Part shown: piece after piece, positions 23,782 to 34,245 of the stretch
How the letters are laid out: each line of letters starts with the position of its first letter
How positions within the stretch are numbered: the first letter of the stretch is position 1
Assembly: GCA_024036415.1 (NCBI GenBank)
Contig: JAMWET010001367.1
Location: 432,001 to 496,000 of the forward strand
Origin: Prochilodus magdalenae
Lineage: Eukaryota > Chordata > Actinopteri > Characiformes > Prochilodontidae
Direction: 5' to 3'
Length of the DNA: 64,000 bases
Program-made: the position numbers and the translations under genes
Notes under the pieces: generated by a model
Seen by the model: the letters and a program-made list of their open reading frames with translations, nothing else
Database searches by the model: none
What the model was told of the DNA's origin: nothing

Positions 23782-23926
23782 TCCAGCTACCTTCCACCTT
23801 GTGTTGACCATGTTTGATGCGCCTTGCAACAAAATATAATCCAAAATGATGTGGAACCAATGTATGGTTACATTAACTGCCATTCAACGTTAAAACAGCT
23901 TCCATCAAGATACATTTGTGCAATTA
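23782..23926 (+). repeat. Dispersed direct repeat, copy 2
   Basis: Second copy of the 22529 repeat, in the same orientation, 1.25 kb downstream, with scattered substitutions. Confidence 0.8.
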
Positions 23927-24789
23927 CACCAGAAGAAACTGAAACTGTTTCCTGTGCCATACCTAATGCATCTGTAACAGTGAATCCATCACCAGTATTA
24001 TTGCATGTGTAGTTCATGTGCAAATACATAGTTATTATTGACATTGTATTCTCTATTGCACAAGGCTGCCTCAGGGCATTTTCTTCATGTTACCATGACA
24101 TGATAGGTATGTACTGACAGAAATAGACTACATACTGAAGTGAAGAGTTTAAATAAGCCAATGGAATGTGTGTGTCTGGCTACATTTTCATCTTATGGGC
24201 TTTTAAAAGTAGTGGCTACATGCCCACTCCAGTCAATTCTGCCATGCAGAATGTGACATCAGCATGCAGGATGTTTACCTAGTGTCATCAGGTTTGTTCC
24301 GTTTGGCCATTTTTGGTATTTACAAAATTGTAGTTTCTCATTTTACTTCCAAATTAAAGTTTCATAAAATTGTATATCTTGATGCTGTTATATATATTTA
24401 TATATTATATTATATATATATTTCTGTGTCACACAATGTTGCCTTAAGGCAAGGAACCCCAGAAAGACCCAAGCACACTTTTTTGTTTGTTTGTTTATTA
24501 TTAGTTTTATTATTAGTTATTATTTGTTAATTATCATTTTTGCAATATATGCAAAAAACAAGTGAACCAAAAAATTGCTCTAATAATGCCGCTAAAGGGT
24601 TAATATATTGTGGGGCTGCGCATATTATAAACCATAAGATCACAACCTCTGTTTCAGATCATGATGCAGTTGTTCCATCTCTTAAGGTTTTGATGAGCGC
24701 CACAACTTTGCATCCACTTTCCTATTGCAGTACCTGAATCAATACAACAGCAAATGCAGCAATCAGAAGATAAGGCAGCACACCCAGGA
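23927..24789. other. No recognised feature
   Basis: AT-rich DNA with TA-rich low complexity near 24390-24420 and TTTG/TTATTA runs near 24480-24530. Confidence 0.5.
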
Positions 24790-25270
24790 CGCAAGATAAA
24801 TGCTGCCAGTTCAGCGCGTACCGACGAGTTGTAAAATGTTCACCCCTTTGAAACCGCGGGTGACGTTCCTCTCTTTATTTTGAGGAACGTTTAATGCTAG
24901 CACACTGTTCACATTTGATGTGGAATCGACTTTCTTGTCTGCATGACCTTTCAGTAGATTCAGACATACTGGTGAATGGCAAGTGCATTGATTCCCCTGG
25001 GCTTCCATTTAATACCAACTCCTGCGGGTGTTTATGAGAGAATCCAGGCCGCCTACACAGCTGAGGACTGGCAGCTTCATAACGAACGAGCGCTAGGTGC
25101 CTACTTGCAAACATAGGTGAGAATGCAACCGTCACAATGGTGTGGGCCTTCAGGGGGTGAAATAGCAGAAAGTCCATCAACAAGTGAGGCTCATTAGTGT
25201 GCTTTTGTCCTGGGAGCAAGTACAGTCCTAACAGGCATGACATTGTTCACATGCTTGTTCGTATTGACAA
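24790..25270. promoter_or_regulatory. Candidate conserved non-coding block
   Basis: GC-richer single-copy block with CpGs, including an imperfect palindrome around 24867-24891 (GACGTTCCTCTC...TTTTGAGGAACGTTTAAT). ORFs on the minus strand have no domain. Confidence 0.3.
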
Positions 25271-25489
25271 CGAAAACTGTGGATTAAAAATGTCCATTAG
25301 CATTCTTCAGATATAAACCTGTCTGTAGAAGACGTTTTTTATATGGGGGAAATAACTTTAACAAGGATAACATTGTTTAGATTCCAAATCTATGCTGGAA
25401 ACACATTCTTGATCTGATATGATGTGGGCTAATTTGGGCTGATTTTAAGCCATCGGCTGCATATTGTTTTCATAATTTAACCCAGTTAT

Positions 25490-25985
25490 GTCCACACCAT
25501 GCTACCAAGTATAGCCGGCCACTGCATCCTTGGGAAGTGCCGCTAATACAAAGTCATTGGACAGCTCGTTGGGGAGAGCCCTGATTGCCAATTGTCTTAT
25601 GTCAGCAAGCAGATGCTTGTATTGGCTAGCTTTGGGGTGAGTGACAGAAGGAAAGAGAGGGCCATCTTCCCCACCCACAGACAGTGAGGTCAGTGATGCT
25701 CATTTTCGGGCAATCAAACCCAAAGCCTCCCTGATGATAGGCCCAGCGATAGGTAGATAGATAGGTGCACCACTTGCGTTTTCTTGATAGCAACATTGGC
25801 TTCAGAGATTGACAGCTATCAAACAAATCAATAGTAATGTAGTACTTAAGCCTAGCCTCAGAGTCTAGACGGCTCCTGGAGTGATAAATTTGTGCTCTCT
25901 GTTTTGTCTCCATCTTGACACCTGGGCATGGTTTTGTCTGGGTCCTGGGATAAGGTGGACTCAAGAAGGTGGAAACGGTTCCCAA
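25490..25985. promoter_or_regulatory. Candidate conserved non-coding block
   Basis: Unique sequence containing TGCCGCTAATACAAAG, TTGACAGCTATCAAAC (TALE-homeodomain-like TGACAG) and similar motifs. A 119-codon minus-strand ORF spans much of it but lacks recognisable protein features. Confidence 0.3.
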
Positions 25986-26004
25986 GATCAGGCAAGTGCA
26001 ACTT

Positions 26005-26165
26005 TAAACTTCTTTTCTCTCAAGCAGCACTGCTGTGTCTGATCCACGCATACCAACACAACACTTACTAACACACCACCACCGCTTCATTGTTACTGCA
26101 GTGCTTAGAACGATTCACCACCCACTTAATACCTGCTCTGTGATGGTCGCATGCAGGTCCTGACC
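26005..26165. mobile_element. Truncated copy of the 19143-type element
   Basis: Contains GCACTGCTGTGTCTGATCC, ACACACCACCACC, TACTGCAGTGCTTAGAACG and AATACCTGCTCTGTGATGG, the interior and 3' part of the long-TIR family. TIRs are absent. Confidence 0.6.
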
Positions 26166-26184
26166 ACAGAAGAGTGGGGTGGAA

Positions 26185-26340
26185 TTCACATTTACGCCAT
26201 TTAGCTGACTCTTTTATCCAGAGCGGCTTACAAGGTTAATCATATTACAGGTAGGCCAGTGTAGTGTTAGGAGTCTTGCCCAAGGACTCTTATTGGTGTA
26301 GCACAGCATAGGTACCCAGACCGGGATGTGGCAAACAGTG
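26185..26340. repeat. Common fish interspersed repeat fragment
   Basis: Carries TTACGCCATTTAGCTGACTC and TTTATCCAGAGCGGCTTACA, a motif that recurs thousands of times in fish genomes. Followed by the usual 'CCCAAGGACTCTTATTGG' section. Class not determined. Confidence 0.55.
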
Positions 26341-26645
26341 TAGGGAGGGAAACAAATGGACCACAGTCTGTAACTACACCCTAAATGTTGGAGCATTGCA
26401 CACAAAACAGAATACTGAAAATACAGCTGATTACATATTCCATTCACATTTTTACATTTCATGCAACTAACAGTGGTCAGTTTTCTGTGAAATTAGCAGT
26501 GTGTCTTACAGTAGCCGCTGACATACTGGGCAAGTGAGGCAATGCTAAGAGAATATTTACTGACATATTAACTGTTTCAGCAGCCCAGGAGAAAAAAGTA
26601 CAGACTGATAATTCAGACTGATAATTTATAATACTAATATTTATT
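26341..26645. other. No recognised feature
   Basis: Intergenic, nothing recognised. Confidence 0.45.
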
Positions 26646-27092
26646 TTATTGTTTCTCAGTATGGCCTTGGGCTGCCATATTTGTTAATGCAACATGCCAG
26701 ACGTCTCAGTGCCTTCATTCCCTGATTTGTTGGTCATCTCCATAAAAACAAAACACGTGTGACTGAAGATGGCCTGCAGCCATTCAGAGTCTGGCACAAC
26801 ACCATTGCAGTTATAGGTGACCCTGATTTGGTGTTAAGGGCAGTCTTTGTAATGGTCTGCGTGCATGTAGGTCTGCGTGCATGTAGGTCTGCGTGCAGGT
26901 AGTCCTGCGTCGTGCAGCCGTCTGCCAATGGTGCGGTCACTAACAGGATGAGTCATGGAGGCATCACTGCTCACTGAATGTCGGCAGTCGTGGCTGTTAG
27001 GTCAGTCGGCTACAGAGATATAGCCTTTCCTTCCATTCATTCCTTTCATAGCTTCTAGGTGCTACTATTTGTGCAACTATTCTTTTGATGGT
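26646..27092 (-). mobile_element. Tc1/mariner family A, copy 6 (different deletion, internal triplication)
   Basis: The minus-strand start at about 27092 has the TIR (reverse complement of GTGCAACTATTCTTTTGATG). The copy keeps the first part of the transposase remnant. It then jumps near 26715-26735 from the 'ACCAACAAATC' site to the C-terminal 'AGACGTCTGGCATG' end. At 26855-26902 a 16-bp piece (GTCTGCGTGCATGTAG) is present three times in tandem; other copies have one. Confidence 0.8.
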
Positions 27093-27266
27093 GCTTTTAA
27101 AAATAGCCTTAAATAAATCTTAACTGGACTATTTTGAGATACCATTAAGCTTCATTTATATACCTTTCTAGTACATTAAAATATAATCTGTCTTTACATG
27201 GAATTGCAACTTAACATAAGTATACCAAGTACACTGAAGTTCTACTGAGGTAATTATTGCAATTAT

Positions 27267-27269
<3 letters not shown>

Positions 27270-27322
<53 letters not shown>
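27270..27322. repeat. (TA)n microsatellite
   Basis: Uninterrupted TA/AT run of about 53 bp. Confidence 0.95.
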
Positions 27323-27324
<2 letters not shown>

Positions 27325-28299
27325 GTCCTTGAAATGTACTTGCTGATATTAAAGTACATATTCAAACAATACTTAGAACCTGGGGTATCCTGACAATGCC
27401 CTATACATACACAGTCCAAAATTGACTCAATCTAACTCAATCTAAAGAATCTTCCTCACTTGCATTCTCTTGTTTACTTGCCAACAGCTCCATCATTTCA
27501 CTGCACCTGTAAGACTCTGCACCTCACATGCTCGCAATTAGTGGGCGGTCCTGTGTGCAGTTTCCATGATTAGTAAATTTCATATTTACTTCAGATACAT
27601 GGCATATACCTGCAGTCACATTTCATGTTGTACTGTCTCACATACAAACATCTAGCCCTGCGTGTATCCATTGTTGCTGTTGATGCTGGTGGGTGTAGAG
27701 GGCTGATGCCAGGCCCCACCTATCTAAACTATGTTTCAGTGCTCCACACTCCAGGCACCGTGCTCATTATATCATGCTTTTTGTGCTGTGGCATTGTTTA
27801 CAAGTAGTTTCCAAAAGGTAGCCCTGAAGCAAATGATGAAAAGTTGTTAGAGGCTGTTGTTCTGTTTCGGCGGCGCTCCAGTCCGCTGTCACTGAGCTTC
27901 AGCTTCAGCTCGCAAGCACTCTTCCTCATTCCTGAGGCAACTTTGTTGTCTTGTTTGGCAAATTCGGGGATGATTTTCCACTCTGCTCCTCTTTAAAACA
28001 TTGATAATGTTCAGCTGTCTCCGACTGATGCACTTGCTATGATTTGACTTTTGTCTCTTCCCTTCACGACTGCTTAGACTTGTTAGAGTATATTTTTTTG
28101 TTCATTGCTGATAGAAACATCTAGAAAACCCACTAGCAGAGGTTATTTTAAAATTCCTGCTACCAAAAAATCAAAGATGTAATTAGAGTTTGCTTATGTA
28201 TTTATCAAGTTTAATTAAACAGCCATTTAGAAAGAGAAATCTGGGAACAGTTTGTAATTTCATGATGAAACTTTTTCAATATTCTCAATATTTTGCCCA
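27323..28299. other. No recognised repeat; GC-richer patch at 27850-28000
   Basis: Intergenic. The patch around 27865-27960 (TTCGGCGGCGCTCCAGTCC...) is unlike the AT-rich flanks and might be a small regulatory element. Confidence 0.4.
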
Positions 28300-28911
28300 C
28301 ACAAAGCCTAAATAAATAAATAAATAAATGTTTATTGAATGTCTTGCATCTCACATTCTAAAGTATGTTATTCAGCATTTTATGACTCATTGCACTGCAG
28401 AAATGTTTTATTTGATTAGTTTAAAGACTGCGAGAGACTCCGCTGTTCTGACGCCCAGTGGGAGTTCATTCCACCATCTGGGAGCCAGGACAGAGAAGAG
28501 TCTGGACACTTGTCTTCCATGTGTCCTCAGGGATGGTGGTTCGAGACGAGCTGTACTTGAAGCACGAAGGGCTCGAGGTACAGCTCGACTCTTCACCATT
28601 GCCATAAGGTAGGGAGGCGCTGGTCCATTCTTGGCTTTGTAGGCCAGCATCAGAGTTTTCAATCTGATGCGAGCAACGACAGGAAGCCAATGAAGGGAGC
28701 GCAGCAGTGGAGTGACGGGGGTGAACTTTGGAAGATTGAAGATAAGATGAGCTGCAGCGTTCTGAACAAGTTGCAAGGGCCTGATGGCCCGCAGAGGAAG
28801 ACCAGCCAGGAGCGAGTTGCAGTAGTCTAGCCTTGAAATGACCAGAGACTGAACCAGCAGCTGGGTGGCCTCCTGGGAGAGGAAGGGTCGTATCCTCCGG
28901 ATAAAAGACAA
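28300..28911 (-). mobile_element. 5'-truncated CR1/L2-type LINE
   Basis: On the minus strand, 28911 to 28408 encodes an open frame of about 165 codons. It matches the C-terminal end of CR1/L2/Rex1-like reverse transcriptases: SRLDYCNSLLAGLP, LQLVQNAAAHLI, LRSLHWLPV, LAYKAKNGPAPPYL and LAPRWWNELP motifs in the usual order. The polymerase YxDD core lies upstream and is missing. After the frame the copy runs to a short (AAAT)n tail at about 28309-28329. The intact frame suggests a relatively young insertion. The minus-strand stop falls right after FKLIK, earlier than the typical C-terminus. Confidence 0.85.
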
Positions 28912-29827
28912 ACAAACAAAACATATATTAGAGGTGGTGACATGGCAGAATTAGAAGCTTGTAGGAGTATATGTGTCATCGAGAGTATATCTGGTATATC
29001 AGGATATTTATTGTTTCAGACATTTCATTACTTGGAACTGTTTATGATAAGCCTGTAGAAGCTTTAAGACACCCAACAACATCCATTTCGTTGGGTGTGT
29101 CTAAACTTTGGACTGGTACATTGGTATTTTTCAGTTACCGAGTTCATAGATTCAACACCTACATTATTTTATTCACTCTCTTGGTCGGGGCTGAGTATCG
29201 AAACCCAGTTCTAGTTTCTAAGTAACTGAAAAGAAATGAAAAAGATACAATTTTATTTCTGCTTAAAAGTTTCAATGCATCATGCACAGATGCTTCATGA
29301 CACACATCCAACAGTGTGGCTCCACTCTGTGAAAGAAACTGAAAAGTGCAATACCTGTGGAAGGTTGATCTATTGTAAAGGCTGTTGCACCGCCAAATGC
29401 AGTCTCCAAGACTGAACCCTACATTAGCCAGCTCCATAGACAGCGCTAGCACATCTAGTCACTCTCGTTAGCCATGGGGGGATATGAGAGAACTGCTATT
29501 CGGTTATAAAAAACCCAGAAGTGTCAAAGAGCAATGATAGCATTTGTAGTAGAAGACTATATAAGTTCTCAGCTGTCGAGTCAACAACATTTAGGTAGGC
29601 AAGTAAAAATATCAAAGCTCATGTTGTGTTCGGGTGCTCCTAGGAGGGTTATATATACCAGATGGCTAACTAGCAAACACGACTTCAGTCCATTTGGGGG
29701 CCTTTTTATTGATACGCCCACCATGCAAAAAAAAAAAAAAAGCACAGAGGGTGTGGAGAATACAGTCCTGCTTTTTACATGCTGCTTTAAAACGCACACT
29801 GCTCTAATAGAAGCACATACACACACC

Positions 29828-29829
<2 letters not shown>
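28912..29829. other. No recognised feature
   Basis: Intergenic. A short hairpin at 29069-29103 (AGACACCCAAC ... GTTGGGTGTGTCT), followed by AAACTTTGGACTGGTAC, may be fused transposon termini. A poly-A run lies at 29727. Confidence 0.45.

Positions 29830-29862
<33 letters not shown>
29830..29862. repeat. (AC)n microsatellite
   Basis: AC dinucleotide tract of about 16 units with imperfect CA-rich flanks. Confidence 0.9.
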
Positions 29863-29864
<2 letters not shown>

Positions 29865-29939
29865 ACATACATATACATATAAATCTATATTTTTTATAAA
29901 CATTTGGCACCTTTATTTCCATTTTGCACCTGGTACATA

Positions 29940-30471
29940 CAGGGGTTGGACAATGAAACTGAAACACCTGGTTTTAGACCACAATCATTTATTAGTATGG
30001 TGTAGGGCCTCCTTTTGCGGCCAATACAGCATCAGTTCGTCTTGGGAATGACATATTCAAGTCCTGCACAATGGTCAGAGGGATTTTAAGCCATTCTTCT
30101 TGCAGGATAGTGGCCAGGTCACTACGTGATGCTGGTGGAGGTTCGTCCTTCTTGGTGGTATGCTGACATTACCCTGGATACCGTGGCTCTTGATACATCA
30201 CAAAGACTAGCTGTCTTGGTCACAGATGTGCCAGCAAGACGTGCACCAACAATTTGTCCTCTTTTGAACTCTGGTATGTCACCCATAATGTTGTGTGCAT
30301 TGCAGTATTTTGAGCAGGACTGTGCTCTTACCTGCTAACTGAACCTTCACACTCTGCTCTTACTGGTGCAATGTGCAATTAATGAAGATTGGCCACCAGG
30401 CTGGTCCAATTTAGCCATGAGACCTCCCACACTAAAATGACAGGTGTTTCAGTTTCATTGTCCAACCCCTG
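29940..30471 (-). mobile_element. Tc1/mariner family B, complete 532-bp non-autonomous copy
   Basis: Perfect 31-bp terminal inverted repeats: 29940-29970 starts CAGGGGTTGGACAATGAAAC, and 30441-30471 is its exact reverse complement. The copy is flanked by the TA duplication at 29938-29939 and 30472-30473. On the minus strand, 30126-30260 encodes an uninterrupted Tc1 N-terminal helix-turn-helix, including VGARLAGTSVTKTASLCDV followed by SRATVSRVMSAYHQEGRT. Everything after this DNA-binding region (linker, DDE catalytic domain) is deleted. Perfect TIRs and the clean frame imply a young, recently mobile MITE-like derivative. Confidence 0.95.
30126..30290 (-). pseudogene. Tc1 family B transposase fragment, N-terminal HTH only
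   Basis: Minus-strand frame covering the PAIRED-like first HTH subdomain of a Tc1-like transposase (ARLAGTSVTKTA, then DVSRATVSRVM, AYHQEGRT). In autonomous relatives this binds the inner TIR. Here it is cut off after about 50 residues, so no catalytic activity is possible. Whether a truncated DNA-binding peptide is made is unknown. Confidence 0.85.
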
Positions 30472-30473
30472 TA

Positions 30474-30899
30474 TATTCATGAAAGGTAGCATCAGTTAAC
30501 CAGCTAGCCCCAGACAGCCCTGTCGTTATACATGATAGCAAGTCACTGTCAACAAATAAGAGAAGCGACATAAATAGAAGCAAATCAAGAGTTAACATAG
30601 GATTGACTCTTGATTAACTGAACACTGGAAATGCTCTTACTGAATAAAGAGACAACGTTTGATGCTGACCTCGCAACATTTCTTCTAGACTGGTAAAAAA
30701 CCAGCTGTAAATGCTAACACTGAGAAGGATTGTGGTTTCCTTACATCAACTCCTGAACAACTTTGTGGTGCTATGTTGCCCCTATTTGCACGTGTAGTCA
30801 ACAGGTGGCATCGTCTTACATATTGCTCCTATAACACATGGCGAGGTTATTTTTAAAATAGTTCAGTATTCCTGATTACACTGAAGTAAAACCTCGATT
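30474..30899. other. No recognised feature
   Basis: Intergenic sequence between two Tc1 derivatives. Confidence 0.5.
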
Positions 30900-31370
30900 A
30901 CTGTGTAGAACATGCCAAAATCATCCGGACACCTCTTCTCATTAGCAGATTCAGCTTTTATTTATTGGCACCCATTACTAATACAGGCATTCTATTGCAG
31001 TCACACAGCTCCAAAGAAAGCAAAATGCTCTGGTAGGTCGCACATCAGATCATCATGCCCATTGACTAGAAGTGTGAAGCTCTGGCACTGGACTGTGGAG
31101 CAGTGGAAGTGATGGAACACCATCTAATACCTTTGGGATGAGTTGGAGTGATGTTTGTAATCCAGAGCTAATCATCTAACATTAGTACTTAGGTTCACTA
31201 AAGCTCTTAGGGTCTCATAGCAATGTTCCAACATTGAGTATAAAGGCTTCCCAGAAGAGTAGAGGCTGTTACTGCAGCAAAGAAAAGACAAACTCTCTAT
31301 TAATATTCTTTATTTCAGAAGAAGTGTTGGATGAGCTGAAACCGTCAAAGGTTTGCATGTGCATCGTAAT
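30900..31370 (+). mobile_element. Tc1/mariner family C, internally deleted copy
   Basis: Decayed left end near 30900 (GTGTAGAACATGCC ... CCGGACACCTCTTCTCATT). An interior block, GGACTGTGGAGCAGTGGAAG, is followed at once by CACCATCTAATACCTTTGGG and ATGAGTTGGAGTGATG. In intact relatives the first part precedes the DDE domain, and the second is the 'IEHLWDELE' region near its end. The tail CAATGTTCCAACATTGAG, CTTCCCAGAAGAGTAGAGGC and GTTACTGCAGCAAAGAAAAG corresponds to the transposase C-terminus (LPRRVEAVIAAKG-type). Catalytic residues one and two are deleted. Confidence 0.75.
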
Positions 31371-31479
31371 TCCATAATGTTAGTAACTCTACATGAATGG
31401 GTTATTGCACTTAATATTATATTGATATCAGAGGCAATACTCATACAAACACTCTGGACCTGACTGCCTTAGGTGTGTA

Positions 31480-31880
31480 TAACGATTGGGTTGAGGCGGG
31501 ATGCAAGTGCAAAGTGGATTTATTGGAATGAGTCCGGGTAACAGGGGTCAACACACAGGAAGGTACGAGTAAAGACATATCCATAACTTAAACAAACGGA
31601 TAACGGAAACAAAACAGGTTTAGAACACCGGGACAACAGCTTAGAAATCAAACATACAACAGACCAAACTAGCACAGGGTGAAAACACAGAGACTTCACA
31701 AACAGACAGGGCAAACAAAGGGGTCTAAATACACGTCCTAATGGGTAACAGATAGGTCTCAGGTGTGGGAGTGGGCGGAGCTAGGGGAAGCAGGAAGAGT
31801 TGTGCTAAGACAAAGTAACCAGAGGGGGTGTTGTGAGACACGAACAGGGACAGGCAGACAGATAGACAGACAGAGATGTA
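31480..31880. repeat. Probable interspersed repeat, class unknown
   Basis: The block with GTGCAAAGTGGATTTATTGG, GGGTCAACACACAGGAAGG and many AACAGG/ACAGACAGG words resembles an antisense fish repeat rich in 'TTTATTG ... AACAAAACAGG ... GACCAAACTAGCACAG'. It ends in an (AGAC/AGAT)n-like tract at 31853-31877. Identification is from texture only. Confidence 0.35.
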
Positions 31881-32957
31881 ACAGTGTGCAATCTGTATAC
31901 ATCAACAGCTTTGCCAGCCCTGTAATGTTAGTTTCAGTTTTTCTTTGTGTGCTTGGGGGCTTTTCCTTTCTGCCTTTAGCCTTGTCTGTGAATGAAACGC
32001 GTCTCAGTGAGGACCAGGTCTCATGGGTGACTTAGTTAATCAGGTCAGCAATCCTAAAAAACCTCCACAGTTACTTTTACAAGTAAGGCATCATTCACTG
32101 AGAGCTGAGGTTGGATTTGATTAGATACAAGCATTCTTTTCATGCTGAGAAACAACATAAGCCATCTTGCGCATGAATGAGCAGTGCATCTAATGAGGAA
32201 CACATGGCTAACCAAAGAACAACTGAGTAGCAAATTGTGCTCAGAGGAAAACAACGCAGCCTGAAACCATGCTAAAGTAAAGGCTTTGTTATTTCAATAA
32301 CATATCAACTAACCAAATAAAAGTACCAACCAAAACTGCTTGAGCAAAGAGTTGTCAGATCGAAAACATCCACAAGTAAAAAGTGCTGTGGAGCTTCTTA
32401 GTACTTAACACATCTATCAGCACAGAACAGCAGTTTTTTAGGGGGCACTGTTTTCTTTATATGATCCTTTAAGTCTAAAAATAACGGCAACGCTTCAAAG
32501 GGAAACGTGTGATCAACAACAAAGGCCTCCAGGAGCTGATCCAACAGAACAAAAGGAAATTAAACACAACAAAAGGAATTAGGCACTAAGTGTGGATTGC
32601 TAAGTGAGAGAATCTTTTCATTACAAATATAGCTTAGTAAAAGTGAAATTATTATGATTTTATATCTTAATTATTCGTAATATATCCTGAGAAATAAATC
32701 GGGTCCATACATTTTTTTACATGAACAAAGCTATAGTTATTTTGGCAGTCTAGCACAGCATACTGAACCCATAGTCTTGAAGTCTTGACCCCATACAGAT
32801 CACTAGATACTGGGTTTCTGTCCTGGTGATGCTCTGCTAGGCCTTTACACCAACTGTCTTCAGTTCCTGCTTGTTTCTACACTCTAAGAATGAAATTACT
32901 TGGTTTTAATCAGTTTTGTTTTTGTTGACTTTACTTAACCAATATACAGTATCATCG
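31881..32957. other. No recognised feature
   Basis: About 1 kb of intergenic sequence, nothing recognised. Confidence 0.5.
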
Positions 32958-33176
32958 CTGTCCAAAGAAAAACATGTATCTCCATTTTTGTTGATTTTTA
33001 CTTTTATGCCTCATTGGATCACTTGAGCTCCTGCTACTGTGGAATTTAATGAAGAATGGACCGACAGAAATGGCCCAAAACAGCTTGGTTCCATTGACTT
33101 CCATTCAGATTAAATGAGGTTTTTGGCCTCTCCTGCAAAGTTGCCATTTTGGAGATACATGTTTTTCTTTGGACAG
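32958..33176. mobile_element. 219-bp MITE with perfect 27-bp TIRs
   Basis: The left TIR 32958-32984 (CTGTCCAAAGAAAAACATGT ...) is perfectly complementary to the right TIR 33150-33176. The interior contains GAATGGACCGACAGAAATGG and TTCCATTGACTTCCATTCAG. Related copies lie at 60382-60596 and 63548-63724. No ORF. Superfamily unknown because no unambiguous target duplication is visible. Confidence 0.85.
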
Positions 33177-33529
33177 TGACAGTATGTACATCAGTGAAAC
33201 TAAGTCGGTTGTGTTGTTTCAAAGAAATTAAGGGAGTTGTCAGAGTCACTTCAAAAGTGTTTGTTAGTAAAAGTTTTATAGTGTGAAGCTCAACATCTTT
33301 TCCACTGACTCTTGGGATCATCAACTTGTATAATGTTTTACTTTTTTTACTCACCGTCTTTTCCCTGCCCTGCCTTCCATCATGTGTGCTTCTTTCTTAT
33401 GTTTCATAGTTAACTGCATAGCCACATTGCTGTTGGATGTAAGAGCAAGGTCCCATGCCCCCCTACCACTAAGTGGAATTTTATGACAGCTCAGTAGCAC
33501 AGTTGTAACTTTCAGATTTTAGAAGTCTA
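33177..33529. other. No recognised feature
   Basis: Intergenic, nothing recognised. Confidence 0.45.
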
Positions 33530-34245
33530 ACTTATTTGTACTTCTCCACTTTGGTTAGTAGAAGAAAACTACCTCCACCATGCTGCATAGATGAGGTGGT
33601 ATGGTTTGGAACAAGAGCAAGCAGTTACTTCCCTTCTCTATATTCTTCTGTTCTCTTATTCAGGTACAAGTTCAACTGTGTCTCATCTGTCCATAAAATG
33701 TTGTTCCAGAACAAACTATAATCTAGGCTTCCTGTTTCTTACCATTGGTTTGTTTCTTATTGTAAATACTCTGTATTTACTCTGGTGAAGGTTTCTTTTG
33801 ATTGTTGACCTTCACACAGACATGCCAACCTCCTGGAGGGTGTTCTTGATCCGGGCAAGTGTGATAAAAGACTTTTTCTTCACGAGGGTAAGAATTATTT
33901 TTTCATCCACTGCAATTGTCTTTCCCAGGTCCTCTGGGCCTTTATGTTTCTGAGATTGACAGTGCATTTCTATCTTTCTGATGACGTTTGTTTTTCAGAA
34001 AATTAATAGCTTGCTTTACCAGCTCTTGACTTCATATCAGGAGTAACAGATTCCAAATGCAAATGCCAGACTTGAAGTTGACACTAGATCTGCTTTGTAG
34101 TAAGCTAAATAATGAGGGAACAGCCCACACATGACCACGGAACAGATGAGCAGCCAACTCTCAAATTTACTTTGTACACATAAAAATGGGGGTATAAAAA
34201 CGGTGGTAATTCTTACACTGTTCACTCAAATGGGATGTAAATACT
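33530..34245 (-). pseudogene. Relic of Tc1/mariner family D transposase
   Basis: Minus-strand reading shows GPEDLGKTIAVDE, then LVKKKSFITLARIKNTLQEV and GMSV (second HTH subdomain of Tc1-like transposases). Closer to 33690 it shows WNNILWTDETQLNLYLNK (region of the first catalytic Asp). Segments between are shifted or missing, and no IEHxW motif is found. The outer part near 34200-34245 (CACTCAAATGGGATGTAAATA) may be the decayed terminus. An old, dead copy. Confidence 0.75.

Noticed and set aside
25626..25985. 119-codon minus-strand ORF
   Set aside because: No recognisable domain, splice context or conserved motif; composition resembles unique non-coding DNA.
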